This document shows positions 1-9,366 of a stretch of 64,000 nt of DNA, piece after piece. The notes below the pieces were generated by a model that searched no databases, had not been told where the DNA came from, and worked only from the letters and a program-made list of their open reading frames with translations. A program made the translations under genes and the position numbers. The stretch lies in contig NZ_CP016756.1 of the NCBI RefSeq assembly GCF_001700965.1, forward strand, positions 3,834,501 to 3,898,500. Direction: 5' to 3'. Position 1 is the first letter of the stretch, and each line of letters opens with the position of its first letter. The stretch comes from Stenotrophomonas nitritireducens. Lineage in GTDB: Bacteria > Pseudomonadota > Gammaproteobacteria > Xanthomonadales > Xanthomonadaceae.

Positions 1-3000
1 GTACAGCACCTTCTCATCGCGCTCCTTGCCGGAGGCGCCCTTGGCGAACACGCCTACTTCGATCCAGTCATCCAGCGTGCCCGGCGTTTCCTTGCCAACG
101 CCGTCTGCGTAGCGCTTGTCCGCATGCATCTGCAAGGTCACGTCGTAGCGGCCATCTGCGCGCTTCTTCGCATTGGCCTCGACCACGCGGTTGTCATAGA
201 AGCTGATCTTCTCGAACAGGTCGGTGATCAGGGCCTGCTGCTCGGGCTTGGCTTCGGCACGGATGAACTGCAGCAGCTCGGCCGAGGTGGTGTAGGGCGG
301 CTGCTGGAAGGCCTTGGCCTGGATGAAGCGGGAAAGTGCACGGTTCAGGGCTTCGTCGCCCATTTCCTCGCGCAGGCGGTAGAACACCACCGAACCCTTG
401 CGGTAATGGATGTATTGCTGGTTCTCCACCCGATACAGCGGCAGCTCTTCGACGTCTTCGCCACCGCGACCCGACAGGTAGTTGTCCAGCTCGTCCTTCA
501 GGAACTGACGCATATGGCCGCGTCCGTATTCCTTTTCCATCACCATCAGCGCCGAGTACTGCGACAGAGACTCGGACAGCACAGTCGCGCCCTGCACATT
601 GGCGCCGATGACCTGGTGCGCCCACCACTGGTGCGCCACTTCGTGCGCGGTCACATAGAACACGTAGTCGACATCATCCTTGTCGCGCAGGTCGGCGATG
701 AAGCCGATCGACTCCGAGTACGGAATGGTGTTGGCAAAGCTCTGTGCGAAGGACTGATAGCCGGGGAATTCGATGATGCGTACCTGCTTGTGCTGGTACG
801 GGCTGAAGTTGGCTTCGTAATAGGCCAGGGACTTCTGTACGCCTTCAATCATCCGATCCACGTTGTAAGGATGTTTGGCGTCGTAATAGATCTCGATCGG
901 GATGTCCTTGTACGTCGCCTTTTTCACCATCCAGCGTGCCGACAGATAGGCATAGAAATTCAGCATCGGCCGGTCCATGGCATAGCTGAAGCAGCGGCGG
1001 CCATTGCGTTCGAACTCCTTCTGCAGGTAGCCCGGGGCCAGTGCGATCTGGTCCGGTGCGGTGCAGATGGTGCTGCGGAAATCCAGCCAGTCGGCATCGT
1101 TGGAGATGTAGGTGTTGGCACGTGCGGCCTCATCTTCCAGCTTCGGCATGCGCGTCGGTTCGCCCAAGTCACGCTTGCGGCGTTCGTTGCGGTCGCTTAT
1201 CTCGGCACCGGTGTCGTAGCCGAAGGCCGGTAGCACGCGGCTGTTGAAGAAGCTGCCGTTGTCGACGATCTGGCTCTGCGCTTGGTCGGCGGTGATGCCG
1301 TTGGGATGGATGTCCACGGTGAAGCGGATATCACGTTCCTCGCCCGGCGCCATCGGCGTATCCAGATGATAGATGCGGTAGCCCAGTTCCTCGTCATGGG
1401 TGGCCAGCTTGGCGCCGCCCATCTCGATGTTGGCCAGCGTGCTGTCATCGCCCATCGCGACATGAATGTCGGGAATGGCCGACGAATGCGTATTGCGCAC
1501 GCGGTAGACGCCATCAATGCGTACCGACTGCGTCTCCGGATGCAGGTCGACCATGTTGTCGATGGCGACGATGCGCGGCTGCGGCAGGTCCTTGTACTTG
1601 CGGTATTCGCGCTCATAGCGGGCCTGGCGGTCCAGCATTTGGTCTGGCGAGACGAACTCGTTGCGGATATTGGTGCTCCAGTACAGCCAACCGCCGCAGG
1701 CAATGAAGGCCAGCGTGGCTGCGGCCAGCCCGGCGCCCAACGGCCCGCGCAGGCGCTGTTTGGCCAGACGCAGGCGCTGCCGCCAGCCCGAATCCACACC
1801 GCGCACCCACAAGGCGGCACACAGCAACAGCAAGGCCAGCAGGAACAGCGCCCAGTAGCCCTGGAAGGCCAACTGCCCGCTCAGGAAATGGCCGTAGCCA
1901 TTCATGTCCGAATACGGTGCAATCGGCCAACTGCCGAAGTTGTACAGGTTCTGGGTGTAGTCCAGCATGCCCAGCACCGACTGCCCGATCAGCAACAGGA
2001 TCAGCAGGGCATAGCCCATGAACTTGTTGTTGCTCAATACCTGCAGCACCAGCGCCATGCCGCCCATCAGGATGTAGACCACCGAATCCAGCGCCAATGT
2101 CTTGAGGTACAGCAGCGGCTCGATATGGGTATACCCCTTGCTGAGCTGGATGGCGATGGCGGTCAGCCCACCGATGGCCTGGAATGCGAATACCACCGCA
2201 ACCAGGGTGAGGAACTTGCCCAGCAGCGGCACCCAGTTCGGCACCGGCATGGCATCGCTGATGCCGGCGATGCGCGCGCCGCGCTCACGCCAGACCAGTT
2301 CGCCGGCGTAGAACAGCACGATGATGATCAGCAGGAAACTGAAACTGCCCTGCAGTGCTTCCAACATCTGCGAGGTCACCGGCCAGCTGGGCGTGCCGTA
2401 CATGGTGCGGCGGTGCAGGGCAGTGGGGATGAAGTTGGCCATGCCCAGCACCAGCAACACCAGGAATGGCGCACTGCGGAACACGCCGAGCGCGTCGAAA
2501 CCCACCTGGCGCAGCAGCTGCCGCCAACCGGTTGCGGCGTTGAAAACCGGCGTGACCTTGGGCGCAACCACATTGCTGCGCTTGCCATCGGTGGTGGCAA
2601 CGCTGACGGCCTTCTTGCCGCGCTTGCGGCCGGTGCCGCTACGTTCGGTACGGAACAAGGCGAAGGTCGCAGCGAACAGCGCAGCGGTCACCGCCAGCCA
2701 TAGCAGCCGGTTTTCCAGCAGATAGCCGGTGAAGGCGGGCAGGCCGGTGTTGCGTTCTTCGGCTGACCAGTAGCGCATGGCCTGGCTCATCGCACGCATG
2801 CCGAGCGGATCGAGCAGCGAGGAGATCCGCATATTGTCGACATCGGCCAACAGGACACGGCTGACGCCATACAGTACGAAGAACACGATCACGCCGATGT
2901 AGACCCACAGGATGTTGCGGGTGGTCACCGCCAGCAGCGACAGCAAGGCGGTGGTGAACAATACATTCGGCACCACCATGAACGCGAACGCCCACAGATA

Positions 3001-3435
3001 CGGCTTCAGCGTTACCGGTCCGAGCCGGGCGGCATCTATCCATGGCATGAACTGGGCGGTGAACAAGCCCACGGCGATGATCACGCACATCAACAGGCTG
3101 GCCAGCAGCGCGGCACCGAGGCGGCCGAGCAGGTAATCGCGGCGTTTGATCGGGCTGGAGAACACCAGCTCGGCGGTGCCCAGCTCGAAATCGCGCAGCA
3201 ATGCGTTGCTGACGAACAGAGTGACCACCAATAGCCCGAGCAGGGTGAAGGAGGTCATGAGGGTGGTGATCACCGACGGTGCATTGCGATGCACATTGCC
3301 GATGCCGCCACCGATCTGGATGGCGTCGCTGGCACCGGCGCCGAACGCGATCAGCGCGAACAGCACCGCAAGCAGCCATAGCAAAGGGGAACGCAGCTGC
3401 TCACGCAGCTCGAAGCGCAGGAAGGCGAGGGTCAT
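1..3435 (-). CDS. ABC-2 type permease fused to M1-like zinc metallopeptidase (C-terminus outside window)
   Basis: One reading frame of 1145 codons starts at ATG 3435 and is still open at base 1, so the 3' end lies outside the window. Residues 1 to about 590 contain two blocks of hydrophobic helices typical of ABC-2 permeases, with a charged loop near residues 270-300. The rest is a soluble M1-type peptidase-like region. The zinc site is HEVAH at residues 931-935, with a glutamate at 955 in LSES. That leaves 19 residues between the second His and the Glu, against 18 in classical M1 enzymes. I see no GAMEN exopeptidase motif before it. The start lies 11 bases after the stop of the ATPase gene, so the two probably form one exporter. 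Substrate and proteolytic activity are unknown. Confidence 0.85.
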   Translation of the reverse strand, partial: MTLAFLRFELREQLRSPLLWLLAVLFALIAFGAGASDAIQIGGGIGNVHRNAPSVITTLMTSFTLLGLLVVTLFVSNALLRDFELGTAELVFSSPIKRRDYLLGRLGAALLASLLMCVIIAVGLFTAQFMPWIDAARLGPVTLKPYLWAFAFMVVPNVLFTTALLSLLAVTTRNILWVYIGVIVFFVLYGVSRVLLADVDNMRISSLLDPLGMRAMSQAMRYWSAEERNTGLPAFTGYLLENRLLWLAVTAALFAATFALFRTERSGTGRKRGKKAVSVATTDGKRSNVVAPKVTPVFNAATGWRQLLRQVGFDALGVFRSAPFLVLLVLGMANFIPTALHRRTMYGTPSWPVTSQMLEALQGSFSFLLIIIVLFYAGELVWRERGARIAGISDAMPVPNWVPLLGKFLTLVAVVFAFQAIGGLTAIAIQLSKGYTHIEPLLYLKTLALDSVVYILMGGMALVLQVLSNNKFMGYALLILLLIGQSVLGMLDYTQNLYNFGSWPIAPYSDMNGYGHFLSGQLAFQGYWALFLLALLLLCAALWVRGVDSGWRQRLRLAKQRLRGPLGAGLAAATLAFIACGGWLYWSTNIRNEFVSPDQMLDRQARYEREYRKYKDLPQPRIVAIDNMVDLHPETQSVRIDGVYRVRNTHSSAIPDIHVAMGDDSTLANIEMGGAKLATHDEELGYRIYHLDTPMAPGEERDIRFTVDIHPNGITADQAQSQIVDNGSFFNSRVLPAFGYDTGAEISDRNERRKRDLGEPTRMPKLEDEAARANTYISNDADWLDFRSTICTAPDQIALAPGYLQKEFERNGRRCFSYAMDRPMLNFYAYLSARWMVKKATYKDIPIEIYYDAKHPYNVDRMIEGVQKSLAYYEANFSPYQHKQVRIIEFPGYQSFAQSFANTIPYSESIGFIADLRDKDDVDYVFYVTAHEVAHQWWAHQVIGANVQGATVLSESLSQYSALMVMEKEYGRGHMRQFLKDELDNYLSGRGGEDVEELPLYRVENQQYIHYRKGSVVFYRLREEMGDEALNRALSRFIQAKAFQQPPYTTSAELLQFIRAEAKPEQQALITDLFEKISFYDNRVVEANAKKRADGRYDVTLQMHADKRYADGVGKETPGTLDDWIEVGVFAKGASGKERDEKVLY

Positions 3436-3446
3436 GGTCGTCTCCG

Positions 3447-4340
3447 TCAGGCGGCCTGCGCCTGCAGGCGCAGGCGCTGGAAGTAGACGTCCTCGAGCCC
3501 GGGCGCGACCGGCTCGAAGCCCGCCTCCGGGCAGCTTTCGGCAAACACATGGATCACCGGATGACCGCCGACCAGGCGCGTCGACAACACGGTGAAGCGG
3601 CTTTCGTAGTCCGGCAGCGCGGCCTTGGCCACCTGCTTGCGCCACACCTGAGCCTGTAACGCATTGATCGCGTCGGCCGGGCGCCCGGTCAGCAGCACCT
3701 GTCCCTTGTTCATGATGGCCATGGTCGGGCACAGGTCGGTGACGTCCTCGACGATGTGGGTGGACAGGATCACCGCCACGTTCTCGCCGATCTCAGCCAG
3801 CAGATTGAGGAAGCGGTTGCGCTCCTCAGGGTCAAGGCCCGCGGTGGGCTCATCGACGATTACCAGCTGCGGGTTGCCGAGCAGGGCTTGGGCAATACCG
3901 AAACGCTGGCGCATGCCGCCGGAATAGGTACCGAGCTTGCGCTTGCGCGCGTCCCACAGGTTGACCTGCTGCAGCAGGGCCTCCACCACTTCCTTGCGCT
4001 GCTTGCGCGCGGTCAGGCCCTTGAGCACGGCGAAATGATCGAGCAGGTCCAGCGCGCTGACCTTGGGGTAGACGCCGAAATCCTGCGGCAGGTAGCCGAG
4101 CTTGCGGCGCAGCGCGTCCTTGTCGCGGAGGATGTCGATGCTGGCGCCATCGGCGGTGGTCAGGATGGCGCTGCCCGCATCGGCCTCCTGCAGGGTGGCC
4201 AGGGTACGCATCAGGGAGGATTTGCCGGCGCCATTGGGGCCGAGCAGGCCGAACATGCCCCGCGGAATGTCGAGATCGACGTTTTTCAGTGCATGGACGC
4301 CATTGGCGTAGGTTTTCGACAAACCTCGGATCTGCAGCAT
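3447..4340 (-). CDS. ABC transporter ATP-binding protein
   Basis: This 297-residue protein is the ATPase of an ABC transporter, acting on the cytoplasmic face of the inner membrane. The order of motifs is complete: Walker A GPNGAGKSS (34-42), Q-loop Gln 86, signature YSGGMRQR (139-146), Walker B with DEPTAGLD (163-170) and switch His 195. About 80 residues follow the nucleotide-binding domain. A purine-rich GGGAGAGG lies about 10 bases before the ATG. It is the first gene of a two-gene operon with the permease-peptidase fusion 11 bases downstream, which is its likely partner. It resembles ATPases of ABC-2 exporters; the cargo cannot be told from the sequence. Confidence 0.92.
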   Translation of the reverse strand: MLQIRGLSKTYANGVHALKNVDLDIPRGMFGLLGPNGAGKSSLMRTLATLQEADAGSAILTTADGASIDILRDKDALRRKLGYLPQDFGVYPKVSALDLLDHFAVLKGLTARKQRKEVVEALLQQVNLWDARKRKLGTYSGGMRQRFGIAQALLGNPQLVIVDEPTAGLDPEERNRFLNLLAEIGENVAVILSTHIVEDVTDLCPTMAIMNKGQVLLTGRPADAINALQAQVWRKQVAKAALPDYESRFTVLSTRLVGGHPVIHVFAESCPEAGFEPVAPGLEDVYFQRLRLQAQAA

Positions 4341-4429
4341 TGGACCGGACCTCTCCCTGGATGAATGACCGCAACAGTGTGCTTCGGCCGGGCTTTCGGC
4401 AATGCGCCGGAAGTCACTGGGTACAGGGG

Positions 4430-5072
4430 CTGCGATAGCGCCGGAACGTGACCGCTGGGCGCAGTTGTGGGAGCGGCGTCAGCCGCGAAGCTGGCGATGT
4501 TGGGCAAAAGGGGGTGGTGCAATCTGCTGGTGCGGGAGCTTCGCGGCTGACGCCGCTCCTACAAGAGCAAGGCACGGCGATGGCCTTTGCCCCCTCCCTT
4601 TTGCGCAGCAAAGGGGAGGGTTTGGGAGGGGTTGGCTTTGCGCTGTTGGATGTGGGGTTGCGCGGCTTGCTCTGTTACTCGCTGATGTTTTGCTGGGAAT
4701 GCCTCTGCCGAGCATGGCTCGGCACTACGGTGCAGGCGTTGTCCAGGGACGAAGGTAGTGCCGGAACGTGCCCGGTCGGCGCAATTGTGGGAGCGGCGTC
4801 AGCCGCGAAGCCGGCGATGTTGGGCAAGAGGGCTTGGCGCAATCTGCAGGTGCGGGAGCTTCGCGGCTGACGCCGCTCCTACAAGAGCAAGGCAAGGCAA
4901 TGGCCTTTGCCCCCTCCCTTTTGCGCAGCAAAGGGGAGGGGTGGGGAGGGGTTGGCTTTGCGTCGTTGGCTTCGCGGCTTGCGTCGCTCTTACGGCCAGT
5001 TGGCGCTGATGTGTTGCTGGGGATGCTTCTGCCGAGCATGGCTCGGCACTACGGTTACGGTGCAGGCGTTTC
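4430..5072. repeat. Tandem duplication (about 322 bp, two copies) made of REP-type palindromes
   Basis: This gene-free stretch consists of two direct copies of one block. Matching points are 4465/4785 (TTGTGGGAGCGGCGTC) and 4707/5031 (GCCGAGCATGGCTCGGC), so the period is 320-324 bases. Each copy holds an inverted pair of the GGAGCGGCGTCAGCCGCGAAG element, a CCCTCCCTTTTGCGCAGC element with its complement, and one SMAG-like GCCGAGCATGGCTCGGCACTAC palindrome. The right copy runs into the last codons of the yaeR-like gene, and the left copy carries the same GGTGCAGGCGTT. Confidence 0.85.
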
Positions 5073-5453
5073 GTAGAGTTCCAGCGGCAGATCGTCCGGA
5101 TCGGCGAAGAAGGTGAAGCGGCGGCCGGTGAATTCGTCCACGCGGATCGGCTCGCAGTCCACGCCTTCGCGCTGCAAGTGCGCGACCACCTCGTCCAGCT
5201 GTGCGACCCGGAAGGCCAGATGGCGCAGGCCGCAGGCTTCCGGCCGGCTGGGGCGCGCCGGTGGATCGGGAAAGGAAAACAATTCGAGCTGGCTGCCATC
5301 GGCCAGGCGCAGGTCCAGCTTCCACGAATCACGCGCAGTGCGGTGGTTCTCGGCAATCACCTCAAGTCCAAGAATGCGCACATAGAAATCGCGCGAACGC
5401 GCATAGTCCGATGCAATCACTGCCACATGGTGGATGCCGCCGAGCAGGTTCAT
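5055..5453 (-). CDS. gloA2: VOC-family (glyoxalase fold) protein, YaeR/GloA2 type
   Basis: This 132-residue protein has a single vicinal-oxygen-chelate fold. The sequence is close to what I know of E. coli YaeR: HHVAVIASDYARSRDFY near the start, ARDSWKLDL, RPEACGLRHLAF in the middle, and RFTFFADPDDLPLELYE at the end. Family members are annotated as lactoylglutathione lyase-like, but the activity of YaeR is not well established. Likely metal ligands are His 8 or 9, the Glu of QLELFSF, the His of GLRHLAF and the Glu of PLELYE. It starts 4 bases inside the end of the upstream serine hydrolase gene, so translation is probably coupled. Its final codons lie inside a tandem repeat block. Confidence 0.88.
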   Translation of the reverse strand: MNLLGGIHHVAVIASDYARSRDFYVRILGLEVIAENHRTARDSWKLDLRLADGSQLELFSFPDPPARPSRPEACGLRHLAFRVAQLDEVVAHLQREGVDCEPIRVDEFTGRRFTFFADPDDLPLELYETPAP

Positions 5454-6535
5454 CGCGCCGCATCCAGCCAGCGGCGGGCGATATCGATGGCCAGCGCATA
5501 AGGCTCGGGTTCGTTGCGGTTGCTCAGCACGATCACGGTCAACTTCTGCTTTGGGTAGCGCACGATGACATTGCGGAAGCCGATGCTCTCACCGCTATGC
5601 CAGAGCGCATCGCCGTTGATGCGCCAGCCAAAGCCATAGAACGGCACATCGGGTTCAGGGGTGCGGTTGGCCGGGCTGAAGGCAAGCTGCAGCGAGCGGG
5701 CTTTCAACAGGCGCTCGTCGTACAGCGCCGCGTCCCACTTGGCCAGATCATCAATCGAGGAATAGATGCCGCCATCACCCAGCACCGCGCTGGTGGTGCT
5801 TTGGTCGGTGCGCTGCCAGCGGCCGTCAACCTGGCTGTAGCCGTATACGCGGTTGGGCACCTCATCCACGCCATCCTGATGGGCGTAGGTGTTGCTCATG
5901 CCCAGCGGCAGGAAGATGCGTTGGCGCAGGAAGCTGGCAAAGTCGGTGCCCGATGCCTTGCCGACGATCAGCGCGAGCAAGGCATAACCGCCATTGCTGT
6001 AGCGGTAGCCGTTGCCCGGCGTGAAATAGGTGCGGTTCTCTTTCTCGAGCAGCCGCAGCACGTCATCGTCATGCACCTGGCGGCTGTCGGCCGGGTCCAT
6101 CAGGTCTTCGTAATCGATCAGGCCGCTGCTGTGGCTGAGCAGCTGGCGCAGCGTCATGGTGTCCGCCACGGCCGGCAGGGTGGGCAGCCATTTCTTCAGC
6201 GGATCGTCGATGCCCAGCTTTCCGTCCTCGGCGAGCAGCAGGATGGCTGCGGCGGTGAACTGCTTGCTGACCGAAGCCAGGCGGAAATTGCTGGCCGGGG
6301 TGACGGCGGTGCCGTCTTCCAGCACCGCCAACCCATAGCTGCGGCGGAACGCGGGCTGGCCGTCCTTCAACACCAATACCGAGGCGCCAGGCACCTGGCC
6401 GTCATAACGCTGCATCAGTGCATCGATGCCGGGATCGGGCGGTGCCAGTGGCACCGCGACAGTCAGGCTGGAGTACACCAGGCTGGAGCACGCGAACAGG
6501 CACAGCAGGGCAAGTCGGGGTTTCCAGCGACGCAT
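5450..6535 (-). CDS. Serine hydrolase, beta-lactamase/penicillin-binding class C fold
   Basis: This 361-residue exported protein belongs to the serine beta-lactamase-like family (DD-peptidase or esterase relatives). The N-terminal 28 residues are a signal sequence; LFACSS at 13-18 could be a poor lipobox. Active-site motifs are SVSK (88-91), YSN (179-181) and HSG (313-315), matching the SxxK, YxN and HxG or KTG elements of class C enzymes. The motif set does not separate a beta-lactamase from an esterase or D-aminopeptidase. The stop codon overlaps the start of the YaeR-type gene by 4 bases. The DUF885 gene ends 21 bases upstream on the same strand, so the three may share a transcript. Confidence 0.88.
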   Translation of the reverse strand: MRRWKPRLALLCLFACSSLVYSSLTVAVPLAPPDPGIDALMQRYDGQVPGASVLVLKDGQPAFRRSYGLAVLEDGTAVTPASNFRLASVSKQFTAAAILLLAEDGKLGIDDPLKKWLPTLPAVADTMTLRQLLSHSSGLIDYEDLMDPADSRQVHDDDVLRLLEKENRTYFTPGNGYRYSNGGYALLALIVGKASGTDFASFLRQRIFLPLGMSNTYAHQDGVDEVPNRVYGYSQVDGRWQRTDQSTTSAVLGDGGIYSSIDDLAKWDAALYDERLLKARSLQLAFSPANRTPEPDVPFYGFGWRINGDALWHSGESIGFRNVIVRYPKQKLTVIVLSNRNEPEPYALAIDIARRWLDAAR

Positions 6536-6556
6536 GGTGGCTCCTTGGCGGGGTGA

Positions 6557-8452
6557 TCAGGCTTTCTTGCTGGCGATCCAACGGTCGATCTTGGCTTCCA
6601 GGATGTCCAGTGGCATGGAACCATCCTTGAGCACTTCATGATGGAACTCGCGCGGATCGAAACGCTCGCCGAGTTCGGCCTTGGCCTTTTCGCGCAGCAG
6701 CCGGATCTTGATCTCGCCGACGCGGTAGGCCAAGGCCTGGCCCGGCAAGGCCATGAAGCGTTCCACTTCCGAAGCGGCGTCGGCGGCCGGGATGTCGGCG
6801 TTCTTGACCATGTAATCGATGGCCTGCTGGCGGCTCCAGCCGGCGGCATTGAGGCCGGTGTCGGCGACCAGCCGCACGGTGCGCAGCAAGGTGGTCTGCA
6901 GGTAGCCGAGCTGGTCGTACGGGTCGCTGTACAGGCCCAGTTCCTGGCCCAGCGATTCGGCGTACAGTCCCCAGCCTTCGACGTAGGCGACATCGCCGCC
7001 AAGGCGGCGGAAGCGCGGCAGCGCGGTCAATTCCTGCTGCGCGCCCAACTGGTAATGGTGGCCGGGAATGGCTTCATGCAGGTACTGCATGGTCACTGCC
7101 CAGCGTTTGCGCGAGGGCAGGTCGCCGGTGTTGACGTACAGCACGCCCGGCTGCTGGCCATCGGCGCTGCCTGGCTGGTAGCTGGCGGCGCTGGAGGTGG
7201 CGGCGCGCTCGCCTTCCACCGGCTTGATCTCAAGGCGGGCCTTGGGCTGCTCGTTGAACAATGCCGGCACCGCTGCATTCACCCGCCGCCCGGCATCGGC
7301 GTAACTGGCCAGCAGCGCATTGGCGTCACGGAACACGAACTGGCGGTCGTTGCGCATCGCGTTGAAGGCTTTCTGCTGCGAACCACGGATCCTGGCCTGC
7401 TTCATCACCGCATCGATGCGGGCCTGCAGGTCCTTGACCTCCTGCTCGCCCAGGGCATGGATCTCGGCCGGCGAGCGTGCCGGCGAGGTAGTGCTGGCAA
7501 CATTGTGGGCGTACCAGGCGCGGCCATTGGGCAGTGCGGCCATGCCGTCGGTGCTGCGTGCGGCGGCCATGTATTCGGTGGCGATGAAACCGCGCAGCGA
7601 GCGGTAGGCCGGCATGATCCGGTTCTCGATCATGCGCTTGTACTCGGCAGTGAGCCTGGCCTTGTCCTCGGCGGAAAAATCCGCTGGCAGGTTGCGGATC
7701 GGGCCCCAGAACAGGCTTTCCTCAGCGCTGGGTTTGATCACCGCATCAAGCTGCGGCAGCACTTTTTCCATCAGTGCCCGCGGCTGCACCACGCCAGCGG
7801 CCTTGCCCTCGCGCATGTTGGCGATGGCCTGCTCGAACAGCGGTGGAATGCCCAACGAGCGCTTGGACCAGTTTTCATAGTCCTTGATGGTGCGGAATGG
7901 CTGCGCGCCGGCACCTGAGCCAAGCACGGCGATGATGCTGGACAGGTTGTAGTACTGGTTGATCGGCAGCATCCAGGTCGGGTACTGCTCGCCGGCCAGC
8001 GAGACATGCGCATCGCGCACGAAGATCTCGTAGCTGAGCAGGTCCTGGCCCTGCAGGCCGGCGGGGCCGACGGCTTCGACCTTGCCCAGCCACTCGACCA
8101 TGAAGTCATGTGATTGCTGGCGCGAAGCCGCCGACAGGAAGTTGGGCAGCTGGTCGTTGTAGCGCGGGTCGCCCTGGAAGGTGGCCTGCAGCGGGTTCAG
8201 CCGCATCGAGGCATCCCAGTACTCGTCATAGATGCGGTTGAGCTTGGCGGCGTTGTCCTGCTTGATCGGCAGCGGTGCCGGCGCGGGCCGGCGTGGCGCG
8301 GCGCGCGGCGTGCTGCGCGGCTTGGCGGCACGGCTCTGCGCGGTGGACTGGCGCTGGGTTTTCTTCTTGGCGGCCTCGGCAGGCGCTGCAACGGACAGCG
8401 TCATGATCGAGGCAATGGCGAGCGCAAGCAGGCGCAACGGGCTGGAAGACAT
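6557..8452 (-). CDS. DUF885 family secreted protein
   Basis: This predicted protein of 631 residues has a signal peptide (positive start, hydrophobic stretch, AEAA near residue 28) and then an Ala/Pro/Arg-rich linker. The rest matches the DUF885 family, whose hallmark HEAIPGHHYQ is present near residue 459. That motif looks like a metal site, and some relatives are annotated as peptidases, but I would not assign a reaction. ATG 8452 is chosen over an in-frame GTG 12 bases upstream because GGAA lies at a good distance from it and the signal peptide then starts cleanly. It is upstream of the serine hydrolase on the same strand. Confidence 0.88.
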   Translation of the reverse strand: MSSSPLRLLALAIASIMTLSVAAPAEAAKKKTQRQSTAQSRAAKPRSTPRAAPRRPAPAPLPIKQDNAAKLNRIYDEYWDASMRLNPLQATFQGDPRYNDQLPNFLSAASRQQSHDFMVEWLGKVEAVGPAGLQGQDLLSYEIFVRDAHVSLAGEQYPTWMLPINQYYNLSSIIAVLGSGAGAQPFRTIKDYENWSKRSLGIPPLFEQAIANMREGKAAGVVQPRALMEKVLPQLDAVIKPSAEESLFWGPIRNLPADFSAEDKARLTAEYKRMIENRIMPAYRSLRGFIATEYMAAARSTDGMAALPNGRAWYAHNVASTTSPARSPAEIHALGEQEVKDLQARIDAVMKQARIRGSQQKAFNAMRNDRQFVFRDANALLASYADAGRRVNAAVPALFNEQPKARLEIKPVEGERAATSSAASYQPGSADGQQPGVLYVNTGDLPSRKRWAVTMQYLHEAIPGHHYQLGAQQELTALPRFRRLGGDVAYVEGWGLYAESLGQELGLYSDPYDQLGYLQTTLLRTVRLVADTGLNAAGWSRQQAIDYMVKNADIPAADAASEVERFMALPGQALAYRVGEIKIRLLREKAKAELGERFDPREFHHEVLKDGSMPLDILEAKIDRWIASKKA

Positions 8453-8597
8453 CAGGTGTTCCACAAATACATCGACCCGGGAGCTTGCCCGATATCGGCG
8501 GTGACGACCAGCCGTGGCACGGATGAACAGGTGGTGCTGATACAGCTACGGTTACGTCCCATGCCCTGCGGCGCGGCCTGCAGGGCATGGGCGGGGT

Positions 8598-9275
8598 TCA
8601 GCGGTCCCCTGCGCGGGTGAATGGCACGCTGTCCGGGGCGACTGCGCCGCCGGAAATGATGAAGCTCATGGCCTGGTCCACGGTCCAGTCGGTGGGCGTG
8701 AGCAGTTCCACTGGCACGATTTCCAGGTAGCCCGAGGTCGGGTTGGGGGTGGTGGGCACGTACACGGCGGCCAGTTCGCGGCCGGTGCCCTGCTCGGTAA
8801 TGACGCGGGTGACCAGGCCGATGGACTTCATGTCACGGTGCGGGAAGTCGATCAGCACCACCCGCTGGGTGCTGCCGGGCTTGGTCTGCAGAATGTCCAG
8901 CAGCTTCTTGGCGCTGTCGTAGATGATGCTGGCCAGCGGGATGCGGCGGATGACCGCGCCAAACCAGCGCAGCAGCTGTTGGCCTATGACCCGGCGGCTG
9001 AGGATGCCCACCAGCAGGATCACCAGCAGCGTGGCCAGCAGGGCAATGATGTCCTGCATCCATTCGGCCTTGATCCAGCCCAGGTAATCCGGGAACGAGG
9101 CGGCGATCCGCGCCGACAGCGGCACCACCAGCGGGCTGCTGATGCCCGAGAGCAGAACGAAAACGAACTTGACGACCACCCAGGTCAACCAGATCGGCAG
9201 CAGGGTCAGCAGGCCGGTGAGGAAAAGACGTTGCAGGGAGGGGCGGGGGGCGGGGGAAACGGCTTCGGGCGACAT
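8598..9275 (-). CDS. DUF502 family membrane protein
   Basis: This is a membrane protein of about 225 residues of the DUF502 family, which has no known role. Two hydrophobic segments are clear: one in LFLTGLLTLLPIWLTWVVVK and one in IIALLATLLVILLVGIL. The second is followed by a conserved soluble part containing RIPLASIIYDSAKKLLD. The start is uncertain: ATG 9275 gives the usual family length, and upstream in-frame ATGs at 9308 and 9323 would only add a non-conserved tail. No good Shine-Dalgarno sequence precedes any of them. It is a stand-alone gene; DUF4442 is the next gene upstream on the same strand. Confidence 0.85.
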   Translation of the reverse strand: MSPEAVSPAPRPSLQRLFLTGLLTLLPIWLTWVVVKFVFVLLSGISSPLVVPLSARIAASFPDYLGWIKAEWMQDIIALLATLLVILLVGILSRRVIGQQLLRWFGAVIRRIPLASIIYDSAKKLLDILQTKPGSTQRVVLIDFPHRDMKSIGLVTRVITEQGTGRELAAVYVPTTPNPTSGYLEIVPVELLTPTDWTVDQAMSFIISGGAVAPDSVPFTRAGDR

Positions 9276-9366
9276 CCGCGAATTGTAGCGGTCGGGTGCG
9301 GCCTGCATGCGTGCAGCCAACACCTGGAAGAGGCGCGTTCAGAGAAAGCTGTGTTGCTGGCTTGGC

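Noticed and set aside
124..2703. Long plus-strand frames of 369 and 473 codons
   Set aside because: They are antisense to the permease-peptidase frame, which has clear motifs and no stop. Their composition (His, Gln and Val rich without motifs) is typical of shadow frames in GC-rich DNA.
4341..5054. Small frames within the repeat block
   Set aside because: They read through palindromic repeats in both strands and recur wherever the repeats recur, so they are repeat artefacts.
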